64,000 nucleotides of DNA from Hermodice carunculata (taxonomy: Eukaryota > Annelida > Polychaeta > Eunicida > Amphinomidae), in NCBI GenBank assembly GCA_964020975.1, contig OZ026627.1, positions 32,391,838 to 32,455,837 on the forward strand, given 5' to 3'. Below are positions 52,467 through 62,454 of this stretch, piece after piece (positions within the stretch are counted from its first letter, which is position 1; each line of letters begins with the position of its first letter). A model generated the notes under the pieces. The model was not told the origin of the DNA. It worked only from the letters and a program-made list of their open reading frames with translations, and did no database searches. The position numbers and the translations under genes are program-made.

Positions 52467-52650
52467 CTTTACTGAAATACGATACCCTTAAAGTCTGTAG
52501 TACAGTTGATATGAAAAATGAACCTTGGTATGTAGTACCTGAACTGTATCTAATTCCCTTTACTGAAATACGATACCATTAAGTTTGTAGTCCAGTTGAT
52601 ATGAAAAATGAATTTTGGTATGTGGTACCTGAACTGTATCTAATTCCTTT
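52467..52650. repeat. 91-bp tandem duplication
   Basis: Units start at 52467 and 52558 (CTTTACTGAAATACGATACC). They share GATATGAAAAATGAA and ACCTGAACTGTATCTAATTC, differing by about eight substitutions and one base of length. Confidence 0.85.
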
Positions 52651-54138
52651 ACATTCATCCAAAGGCAGATTCAGTGACTAAGAGCAAGTACTGCAAGGAG
52701 CAGCTGACCTTCATACAAAAGTGAAGTGAGATTAAGATACTGACATGCATGCAAAATACATGTGGCTTGATAATCCACTTTACTGGGGCTACATTATCTA
52801 TGCTTTTGACTCACTGCTGATAGAGATTTTTGCATCTAGAATATTAAGCAATTTTGTGTAAATGCCTTCTCCTGCAAACTTTATTTTTGATTATTTTAGA
52901 CATAAAGCATGGAAAATATTGCAACTCAGCGCATGGCAAACTTGCCAGTGACAAGAAAATTTGTGGAAGCCTGTCCTTCTGATCAACAGCACATCAGCAA
53001 AGACCTGCCCTGACCACAGGACCGCATAATTGATTGATAACCCTTTCAGACTGAAGGCCCGAGTCGCCGAAATTGACCAGAAGGAAGGACACTCAAATTT
53101 CACATTATCTAGGTCAAGTCAACCTACGCATATTTCTTATTAAAATAAACGTAGCTCCAACATGTTTTGCATTCATTTCTTGTCTATTTAGTTTATTTAT
53201 TGTCTTGCTAACTTTGCTTGTCTGTGCAAGGGTAATTAATGGTCAAATTCGGCACATTTATCGCTGAAGCGGCCAGGATACACCTGAGGAAGCAAGCGAC
53301 CATTACACCTCTGTGGGCCGAATCGCTAGGCATTCTCTGATTGGTCCAAAGTTGCAATATTTTCAGTGTTAGTCATTTGGCGTAATTTTCGAACTGACAT
53401 GCGAAATCACTAGCTCCTAACATTGCTACTCCACCAGATCAAAAGAAGATGTCAAAACTGATGTTCCAACACTGCTGCTTGTATAATGTCAAATGGTATA
53501 GTATCTAGGTAAGAACAGTGGTTATTAGTTTCTGTCAAAAATATCATTTTTGTATGTTGTCTATCATAGTATATGCCTGTGTTTATCTGACACCAAGCAG
53601 ACTGTGGTATTGAATTATGAAAACATATGAATAAACCAATGTTTTCTTATATATTATACTTTGTTGACCTAAGCAATGGAGTAAAAAATTTTCTTGAATA
53701 TTACCACAGTATGGGTTATTGTAAGCATGTTTGTGTTATACCATTTTGAACGAAAGGGATGGAAAGTGTTTAACATCATTGAAATTGTACAATACTCTCC
53801 TTTCCAGCTTCATAAAATAATTGCATTTCAAATTGATATTTACTTTTAACACTTCAAATAAGATAAAATGCCAACATGTGTGGTTATCTGTATTTGAATA
53901 GGAAATATGAGAAAATTCCAGAGCAATCATTTAGAATATTATAATGACTGTAAAGTGTCAATGGAATTCATATCATTATTGCAATTTAATGCAAAGGCGC
54001 TAAGTCCCCTGTTAAAGTGGAGAATCTCCTGAGTTTTCATGCTATATGGCTGAATTTTTCAATTTTATGGACAAGCTTTGTTAAATGTTACAGCTACTAA
54101 CTGAATAGCATCAAAGAAGCATGATCAGTATTTATGTG
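52651..54138. other. Gene-free stretch
   Basis: No gene was recognised. At 53280-53335 the sequence CACCTGAGGAAGCAAGCGAC ... GGGCCGAATCGCT resembles the closing part of retroelement end regions but is isolated. Confidence 0.4.
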
Positions 54139-54389
54139 TTAACTCTGTAAGTGCTGAATTTGAGATTGAGCCAACAGCTTTCCACGGCATGCTTTGGGTG
54201 CAATGCGTCCAAAAGCATGCCAAGCAAAGCTGTTGACCTGGAAAAATGTATTCCCGGAACCACTGATTTCAGACTAGGCATGTTGGGATTCATTGGAAAG
54301 GTCTTTTCACGAGGAATCTTAATCTGGAACCATTACAGTGATTCAGATTAGCACACGACTATTGTTGTGATTAGCACTAAAAGAGTTAA
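54139..54389. mobile_element. 251-bp MITE with TTAA ends (piggyBac-like)
   Basis: It begins TTAACTCTGTAAGTGCTGAA and ends with the inverted match CACTAAAAGAGTTAA. TTAA at both ends is the target duplication made by piggyBac-type transposases. In the middle is a strong palindrome: CAACAGCTTT (54172) pairs with AAAGCTGTTG (54226), and GGCATGCTTT (54186) pairs with AAAGCATGCC (54212). There is no coding capacity. Confidence 0.75.
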
Positions 54390-54535
54390 GAAGGCTTGTA
54401 AATGCTCAAATTGTTAATAAAGCAGAAAAAAATCCTTTGGAACATGAACATGGTTCCAGCTTCCTCCTTCGGCCGATATGCTTTTTACCTGTGACGCTTG
54501 TAACCAACCTCCTTTTGACTTATTGAAGTCGAGAC

Positions 54536-55444
54536 ATCTGCCACTTTTTACAGGAGGATAGCTTTGTGTACACGTGTGGGAGGTGCAGGAGGGTGGAGAC
54601 CCTAGAGCTACAGTTGGCAGCCCTGAAGTTTGAGTTGGAGGAGGCTAGGGATAGGGCCAGGGCTGTGGAGGGCAGTGAGGTGGGGCAGGGGGGTGGTGGG
54701 AGGGAGGAGGCGAGACAGGCAGTAGGCTGTAGGGAAAAAGGGGGAGATTAGGGAAGGAGGGGAGGGGTAAGCGGAAGGTAGGGCCAGGGCTGTGGAGCGC
54801 AGTGAGGTGGGGCAGGGGGATGGTGGGAGGGAGGAGGCGAGACAGGCAGCAGGCTGGAGTGAGGAGGGGGAGAGTAGGGAAAAAGGGGAGGGGTTAGCAC
54901 AGGCAGAAGAGAGTAGTAAGGAGGAGGGGAGGGGAGAGAGGGTCAGACAGGCAGTAGTGGTGGGAAGTAGTATTGTAAGGAGGGTAGACCGGGCGTTCTG
55001 TAGGCAGGATAGAGGGAATAGGGTTAGGGTGTGCTTACCAGGAGCAAAGTTTAGGGATGTGGAAGAGCGTATAGAGGGGTTAGTCAGATCTAGTGGGGAG
55101 TGTCTGAGGGTGGTGGTATAGGTAGGGACTAATGACTTAGCGGACAGAGAAGAGGGGGAGGAAGGGACAGGGTGGGAACAGAGGTAGTGCTGGGGAGGTA
55201 CAAGAGGCTGATAGACAGGGTAGGGCAGTTAGATTGTGAGCCTCTTGTGATGGGGATTCTGCCCAGGTTGAGAATGAGTGGATGGGAAGCTAGCAGGATT
55301 ATAGCAATAAATAGGCAGCTGGGAGGGTTGTGCAGGGAGAGAGGGTTTGCCTTCAGGGATGTGTGGGAGGACTTTTCAGGCAGGAGGGAGATGTTTGCAT
55401 GGGATGGTTTGCACCCGAGCCAGGTTAGGGCAGGTGTATGGTGA
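54536..55444 (+). pseudogene. LINE ORF1 (zinc-finger end plus SGNH esterase)
   Basis: The first part reads FVYTCGRCRR, the end of a PHD-type finger, then a coiled-coil (LELQLAALKFELEEARDRAR). A Gly/Glu/Arg-rich linker contains a 127-bp tandem duplication (54654 and 54781), which shifts the frame from the first to the second unit. The esterase follows: VVGSSIVRRVD (block I, GSS for GDS), VVV-stop-VGTNDL (block III, near 55115), and after another frame change WDGLHPSQV (block V, near 55405). In CR1-like elements this domain pairs with a PHD finger in ORF1; its role in the element's cycle is not settled. Confidence 0.75.
54654..54907. repeat. 127-bp tandem duplication inside LINE ORF1
   Basis: GGGCCAGGGCTGTGGAG at 54654 recurs at 54781, followed in both by GCAGTGAGGTGGGGCAGGGG and GAGGCGAGACAGGCAG. 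The period is not a multiple of three, so it breaks the ORF1 frame. Confidence 0.85.
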
Positions 55445-55554
55445 GTGGGTGCAACAGCAGCAGGGAAACTAGGAAACCCAGCACCCATTCAAGAGGCTCA
55501 GACTGGCAGGGAGGGAGAAGAAAGAAAGGAGAAAGGAAGGACCAGGGGTCAAGG

Positions 55555-58500
55555 ATTAGAGTAAGTATGTAAACTGCAGAGGAGTTAGAGGAAAGATGGT
55601 TGATATTTGCATGGTAGCTTAGGAGGAAGACTTCGATGTAGTGGCCCTGACAGAGACACATTTAAGGGGAGGAGAACAGGACCAATTAGCGATACCTGAG
55701 GGGTATACCTTCACAGGAAGAGGGAGGGCAGTAGGGCAGAGAAAGGGAGGAAGGGTAGGTTTTCTCATTAAGAAGGGAGTGAAGTGGCTCAGGGTTGGGA
55801 TTGAAGAGGATGAGCGCAGTGAGATTAGGAACGAGATACAGTGGAAAGGAAAAGAGTCACAGAGGAGTAAGATAGCACTAGGGGTAGTATATGTAGGCAG
55901 AGAGGGATTACCAGAGGAATGGAACGACCAAGTGTATGAGCAGTTCAGAACACATGTCAACAGTGTACAGGAGCAGGGATACCAGGTCATGGTTGTGGGG
56001 GACTTCAATGGTCACATAGGAGATGGATTAGATGGGATTGATGGAGGTGATAGAGACCACAACAGGAATGGCGCGGAGGCTGCTTAGCTTCTCCAGAGAG
56101 TTTGGGCTACGGATTTTGAATAGGGACATGCAGTGTAAAGGAAAGTGGACATGGGGTGCAGGTGACAGGAGGTCAATAATACACTATGTGCTGGTAGACG
56201 AAAGAATGTTCAGGGATATTGAGACATGTAGCATTGATGAGGAAGGGCATATGGATATTGGAAGTGACCATAATTGGATAGTTGTGATTCTAAGGTGTGT
56301 GAAGAAAGTGAAGAAACAAGGAGGCGTCAAATGGGTTTGGTGTGTTGGTAAGGATACTGACTGGGAGGCATACAGACAAAGACTACATGATGAGCTGAGG
56401 GGGTGGGAGGAACGGTGGGTGGAGAGTGAATCAGTTGATATTCAGGGAATGGCAGATGACATGAGGAGAGTAATATTCGAGGTTGCAAAGGACGTAATAG
56501 GAAGGAAAAGAGTACCAGTAGAGAAGAAAGGGTATAGCATAGATGCAGAGATAAAGATTGCAATTAAAAATAGGAAGGTTAAGAATAAAGCTTGGAGGTT
56601 TGCTCGGAAATACAGACAGCAGAATGAAATAGCTAAGGCTGAGGAGGAGTACAAGGAGGCAAGAATGATCGTACAGGAGATGAAGACACAGAGAAGGATA
56701 AAGAGGAATGATGACATGACGAAAAGGGTTCTGTCAAGTGGAGGTGACTCATCGGCAGTATTTTGGAAACAGGTGTTGAGAAGGAAGAGAGTAGGAATTA
56801 ACAAGCTTAAACATAAAGGAAAAGTAGTAGAGGAGGCGAAGGATATAGAAGCAGCATTGCAGGAACACTGGGATGAAATTAATGACCCACAGTGGCGGGC
56901 GGGGGAGCCACCTAGTGGTAGAGTAGAAGCAGGACCTGACAGGTGGGAACAGGAACACTGCAAGAGAATTGGGAGAGTAGAAATCGAAATAGCAGTGGAC
57001 AGATTGAAAGTAGGAAAATCCCCAGGGCCAGATGGGGTAATAAATGAGTTTATAAAGAAAGGTCCGGAAAAATTGTGGGAGTATGAAATTTCTGTTTAAT
57101 TTGGTTATTGAAAGAAAGGAAGCCCCAAGAGAATGGAGGGGGCTGAAGATAGCATACATCCCAAAGAAAGGATCAGTGGATAGCCTAGATCAGTGCAGAG
57201 GGATAGAATTAGCCTCAAATATAGGAATGATTTTTGCACGTGTAATGTACATGAGACTGGGGAGAGTTGTGGAGAGGGAGGGTTTCTTAGGAGAGAATCA
57301 GAATGGTTTCAGACCAGGCAGGAGGGTTGTAGATCATGTGTTTACATTATCACAGGTGCTAGAGATAGCAAGGAAAAGGAAAAGAAAGGTGTACATGGCC
57401 TTCCTTGATGTGCAGAAAGCTTATTACAGGGTTTGGAGAAATGCACTGTGGGCTAAAATGGAAGGACTAGGCTTTGGAGGTGGCTTTCTGGAAGTTTTAA
57501 AGGCTTTGTATGCAGATGTAAATTGTAGTCTTAGAATTTTATAGAGATGTGGAAACTCATGGGGCAAGGTTAGACGTCGGGCTAAAACAAGGTTGTGTGT
57601 TATCACCGATTTTGTTTGCCATATACATGAGAGAACTGGGAACTGAGCTGATAGAGAGCAATAAAGGAGTAACAATAGGAGGAGAAAAGATACCAGGGTT
57701 GATCTTCGCTGATGACATTGTGTTAATGGCAGATACAGGTAGAGAGTTACAGGAACTTTTGAGGATAGCAGGAGACTATGGAGAAAAGTGGAGATTAGAG
57801 TTTAGTGAGAAGAAAAGTCAGGTCATGGTCTTGGGGCAGAAGAGAAGGCAGGAGGAGAAATAGATGGTAGGAAAGTTTAGGATACCAGAGGGTCAAGAGA
57901 AAGTCATCAGAATTGGAGAGGGTGAGGAGTACGAATATTTAGGGGTGACCATTAAGGTCACAGGACAGGGAATGTTTAAGTACCATGTTGAGAAAATCAG
58001 ACAGAATGTGAATAGAGCAAAAGGTATGATAAAGGTCACAGCAGGGAACAGCTTCAATAGATCATTCACAGGAAGGGTGCTGTGGGAATGTGTAGCCATA
58101 CCCGGGATGTTGTATGGGGCAAATGTAATAGCCATTAGTGAGAAGGATATTGAATGGATGGAGAAGGCACAGAGGGAGATGGGGAAATGGGTGCTTGGGG
58201 CACCTCCGTGTGTAGCAACAGAGGCAGTGTTGGGAGAGTTGGGATGGTTACCAATAAGAGATAGAATAGCTAAGGCGAAGCTAGACTACTGGGGACATTT
58301 GCAACAGGTGAATGAAGAAAGATGGTGTAGGAAGGCGTACATTGAGGCTGTCAGTGAAATGACAAAATGGGTTCAAGAAATAGACAAGTTAGCTGAGAAA
58401 TATGAGCTGAAAGGGCCAGATGAAATTGAAGTGGCGTGGAAATCCTATATAGGAAAGGTGATCCAACAGAAACATGTGGAGCAGTGGAAAAGAGGGGTTG

Positions 58501-58931
58501 AGGGAAAAAGCACATTGAAAGCATATAGAGCTGTAGACAAGCCAGTGAAGACTAAATGTTGGGATGGTAGCAAGGGTTCTAGACTGTTGTTTCAGGGCAG
58601 AGCAGGAGTGATCAATCTGGAGAAGAGGAAACAGAAGTGGACAAATGGGAGTGATGGGAAGTGCAGGGTGTGTAGGGATGATGTGGATGACACCATTGAT
58701 CATATGATGAAATGGTGTACAGGTTATAGAGCGCTTAGAGACCAGCTGTTTGTACAATGGGGAACAAGAGAAGGGCAGTGTAAAAGCTTAGAGCAAGTAA
58801 GGAACATGGCAGAGAATCATAGGTTAGCATGGATACTAGGATTGAAGGGCGATTTTCCAGGAAGTAGAGTTGGTTTAGAGTCAGTGAAAGGCTTCTTGGT
58901 GCAGGGCTGGGAGAGTAGGAATAATATCTAA
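55555..58931 (+). pseudogene. LINE ORF2: AP endonuclease, reverse transcriptase, zinc finger
   Basis: Endonuclease: a KYVNCRGVRGKMVDI start (near 55573), ALTETHL catalytic Glu (55641), GDFNGH (near 56000) and GSDHNW catalytic Asp/His (near 56262). Reverse transcriptase: GKSPGPDGV (57010), QCRGIELAS (57195), FRPGRRVVDHVF (57310), FLDVQKAYYRVW (57402), KQGCVLSPILFAIYM (57587), FADDIVLMA (57706) and YLGVTI (57937). C-terminal finger: CRVC, then H and C (58661-58715). One in-frame stop lies near 55620 and one at 57861. Three frame changes fall in 56032-56087, 57083-57099 and near 57545. The catalytic residues are all present, so decay is recent. This enzyme would nick target DNA and copy LINE RNA into the nick. 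Confidence 0.85.
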
Positions 58932-59194
58932 GGATTAATCACGGAAGAGAATAGAGGACAAACTTAGCAAGGGAAGGGAGAAGGTAGCCCTTATTAGGGC
59001 TCCCATGACCCTGCCAGGTGGCATCATCAGCAGGGGCTGTGGGCATGCCGAGCGCAAAGTTGCGACAGTGGGATAGGGCTTCCTTGCTTCTTTTTTTTTT
59101 CCATCCTGAAAGCCACCTGACTAGCTACTAAGCTAGCCAGGACCGGGGCAGATAAGCGGAGTGCCACAGAATATTATTATTATATTATTACAGC

Positions 59195-59877
59195 GGTTAA
59201 CTGAGAGCCTCTGTTGTTGTGGATATATTTAGAGTTCACAACTGATATGTTTTTCATAAAAATCATTCATATATTGTGAGCATCAAATATACACTTTAAT
59301 TCTGTGACATTTGTTATTTCAAGAAAATATGTACAATTACATGTAATATATCCATGCTGGAACATGTTAGGCCAATGCATTGTATCTGTGATATACCAGT
59401 TTCACTCCAACATTAGCATACCACACCGATGCAGAAAATCACTGTGTTCTTATCTTTGTTTATTGTGCTTGTTGTCCAAACCATAAGACAATAATAAGTT
59501 ACAATGAAAATTTAAAATGTTTTACTTGACCGGGCTATGAATTGAAAAGATTAGTATTGAAATGCTTTCTAGGATAAAAGTCTGAAAGGGACAAAACCTT
59601 AACATTAATGTCCTTGAAAAAAAAACTTATTCACAATAACAATAGTACATGGCCTAGAACATATATGTAACAGACAGCAAGAATGGAATATGCACCTGTA
59701 AATCCCATTCAAGAAAAAGATTGATAAGAAAACTGCAGAGAACTGGATATTTGCCACGGCATACATGTAGTAAACAGTCATGACTTACATGAAGAAAGAA
59801 CTTCCAACTTAGCTGGTTTATGTTTGTATTGAGGTTGGACCACCATACATGCACTAGTATTTGTATAACTGATATGT
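59195..59877. other. Gene-free stretch
   Basis: Sequence between the LINE tail and the SAP-PHD relic; nothing recognised. Confidence 0.4.
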
Positions 59878-60333
59878 TTAATCTTTACATGTAGATTTAC
59901 ATTCTGGACAGAATCATTCTGAATCATCTTCCAGTTCCTCTGAGGACTTTATACCAACACAGTCTAAGTGAAACCATATATTACAAGAATCACATGTAAC
60001 ACAATTAGTTGGGCAGTCTTTTCCACACTGACCACATGGCTACGTAATTTTCTTTGATCTCAATTTTGATTTCTGTTGAACTTTGCGTTTTACACCTGCT
60101 CCTTTTTGAGTACATGTATCTGTACCAGTTTTGGTTTCTGTTGTGACTGCTGATTGTGTACTGCTTGTTGCCACAGGTACACTAACAGAACCTAACATTC
60201 CTGATTCCGTCATTTTGTCCACTTTCATAATTTCTTATTTCAGTACTGCAGCAATGGCATCTTTTGTTTGATTTTTCCTTACATTCACTCTGTAAGCAGC
60301 ACATAGCTGCAACAGATGGTCTTTCTTGGTTTA
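59878..60333 (-). pseudogene. SAP-PHD protein relic
   Basis: Read on minus, one frame runs from a SAP-like helix pair (KKDHLLQLCAAYRVNVRKN, then QTKDAIAAVL) through a Ser/Thr-rich linker and basic KRKVQQKSKLRSKK segment to a PHD finger. The finger has all expected ligands: CGQC, C, CDSC, HLDC with WFH, and FCPEC. Three in-frame stops interrupt it (after the SAP part, before the PHD finger and before its last Cys pair), with no frameshift. SAP domains bind DNA; PHD fingers bind histone tails. The compact SAP-PHD layout resembles small accessory proteins of invertebrate transposons more than a host gene, but I cannot name the element. Decay is at the level of substitutions only. Confidence 0.65.
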
Positions 60334-60339
60334 AACATA

Positions 60340-61064
60340 TTTTTTATTATTGCCAAAAAATTACATACTTACTCAATCAATAGAGCAATTGGGAAAAAGG
60401 GCATGGCCCTATGCAAATTCCTCTTGCAGAAAGTGAGACAAAATATACAGGACAAACAGAACAAACCAGAACAAACAGAAGGAAAGACAAATATGGACAA
60501 GACAGAAAGTGGGGCGTCAGCTGAAAAAAAAAAGAAAAAGAAATTCATAAATTTACTAACAAGGGAATCGATGATAATAATGATAGGAAGAAGAAGAACA
60601 ACAAACCCAAGCACAGCAATCATACCCACGGGGATCCCATGAAAATGGTCTTTCTTAAACACTACTGACAGATATTTTCCATTAGCCTCTAGGGTCCATG
60701 CTCGCTACTCCCAGAAATTATTGGCACAATGCTCTCATCCCCAGAAATTGTTAGTACATTACAATGCTGCCTGCTCCTAAAAAACTGTACAATGTGTTCC
60801 CTATTCCCACAAATTATCAAGTTTGTGTTCCCTGGTCCCAAAACAAAATTAGACGCATGCGCCCTGCTCCCAAGAACCCCTTTCAGAGTCTCAGATATCT
60901 TTGTTCAAAAGGGTACCGGAAACCAAAGTACCTTTGGCTGGTCAAGTTAAATCATTCAACATATAAAACATATACCCAAATTCGAAAACCCCTTTCAGAG
61001 TCCTAGATATCTTCATTCAAAAGGAGACTGGAAACTGAGGGAAACTTGGCTGGTACAGTTGAGT
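60340..61064. other. Gene-free stretch with a local repeat
   Basis: AAACCCCTTTCAGAGTC.TAGATATCTT.TTCAAAAGG occurs twice (about 60878 and 60986), a roughly 107-bp tandem duplication. The Lys-rich frame near 60316-60642 shows no domain. Confidence 0.5.
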
Positions 61065-61272
61065 CATTTAACATGTGAAGCATACACTAAATTTCGAAAA
61101 TGGCAACACAAATGTAATTTTTGCTCACCACTGGTTGAATAAACACTACAATTGGTAAGTGGCTGGGGTGAATATGCAGTGACCATGGGCACCATATCAT
61201 ATTTTAAAGACTCTCTTAGCATAAAATGGAACATTACCATCTTTCCACAAAGCTTTGAAATTATTGAGTTTA

Positions 61273-61349
<77 letters not shown>

Positions 61350-62450
61350 AATTCTTTAACAGTTCGAGATTTGGAACCTGCCATGAATCTAAAATTATAT
61401 GGATTTCTATGCAGTTTTAGAAATGAGTAAATGTTGGTAAATGGGCATGTACACCAAAAAATTTCAGTCCAACTGATATACAAGAAGTGTGATGATTATT
61501 CAAAACAATATCCCATGATTTATTTACTTTTTCATTTGCGGGGAAACTGGAGTTGGTCAAGAGGCCAAATACATCATGGAGAACTTTGAAATAAAACTCT
61601 ATGTTTGTGACAATATAATTGGATGCTTCATCACCAGGTAGGAAAACGTGTTTATTATGTATCTCTTGCAAGCCCTTGATAAGTGGATTAGTCAGAACAG
61701 GCAGGATCCAGTGGTTGTTTGGTTGTGTTCTATAATTTTCTTATTCTGTTTGTAACCATGTGCCTTATTTCATTCAACCATTCATCCGAGATGGCAATAT
61801 CAAATTTATCCCTCTTTGCCCATTTTTATTATATCGTACAACAGCTTCCACAATCAGGTCCTTCTCTTTACCTCAAGCATTTATTTGTGTTTCGCGGCAT
61901 TTAGGCCCTTATGGAATTTATTTATGTGGTGCATCATTTGGTACAACAGAAAAATTGCTAGTAACTGTGCGACTTTTATTTATTGACGGGTTTTTTAAAT
62001 TATATTTTTGGTCACTAGAATTAAGTGATCTAACAACTTTGTGGAGTTGAATATCTTGAAGGCAAAAAGTTTCGAATATCTATATGAAACGTATGGAGCC
62101 GCACAATCAAGGTATGTTAGTATGCATGATAGCATGCACCTTCTTATTATGTGTGTAACATATTGGACAAGTTTACATACTTGACACCCCTGTCACAATA
62201 TATTGATATAATATACCACCCTTTGGTATCTTTCTATCAACAACTACAGGCTTAAGAAATCTGTGTAAGACTATGTCATTGATAATATGGTATAACGTTT
62301 TGTTAAAATGTTTATTAGGAATAACTTGGTGATATTTTGTTTGAACTGTTTCGCAACTGATAGTGCTATGGAACGAACTACATATCTAGCTGTATGGAGA
62401 TTTCCAGTCACAAGCTGTGGTGTTATACAAGAGTGGTGAGACATATGATA
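61065..62450 (-). mobile_element. Penelope-like retroelement fossil, copy E
   Basis: On minus, blocks match copy D (12.6-14.3 kb) in the same order: the N-terminal helical part (62340-62230), the IFNSTK and VVRSLN region (about 62070), an APHK-type region (about 61950), FLPGDEASNYIV (about 61650) and FLKLHRNPYNFRFMAGSK (about 61430). The palm motifs are not present because the copy ends at about 61065. A (TCA)n run replaces the part after KELS. It is broken in many places and old. Its upstream side abuts the 3' end of the LINE at 62455. Confidence 0.7.
61272..61349. repeat. (GAT)n microsatellite
   Basis: About 26 GAT units; on minus they read as Ser codons in frame with the Penelope-like remnant. 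Confidence 0.95.
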
Positions 62451-62454
62451 ATGT

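Larger units (their letters stand above)
54536..59190 (+). mobile_element. LINE with esterase-type ORF1 and endonuclease/RT ORF2
   Basis: A 4.65-kb non-LTR retrotransposon, 5' truncated inside ORF1. It is GC-richer and strikingly purine-rich on the plus strand compared with flanking DNA, which marks its borders. ORF1 keeps the end of a zinc finger and an SGNH-type esterase. ORF2 has APE endonuclease, reverse transcriptase and a C-terminal Cys/His finger. The 3' untranslated part (58932-59190) holds a small hairpin (CTAGC-TACTAA-GCTAG) and ends in a (TATTAT)n-type tail. ORFs carry about two stops and four frame changes, so it is dead but fairly young. The clade is uncertain: the esterase/zinc-finger ORF1 is known from CR1-like elements, whereas the RT wording looks closer to I/L1-like groups. 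Confidence 0.85.

Noticed and set aside
53280-53335. Hammerhead-like or Penelope-end motif CCTGAGGAAGC ... GGGCCGAATCGCT
   Set aside because: No consistent stem II, GAAT in place of GAAA, and no retroelement coding sequence next to it.
61152-61430. Poly-Asp frame on plus
   Set aside because: Arises from the (GAT)n microsatellite; the meaningful remnant is on minus.
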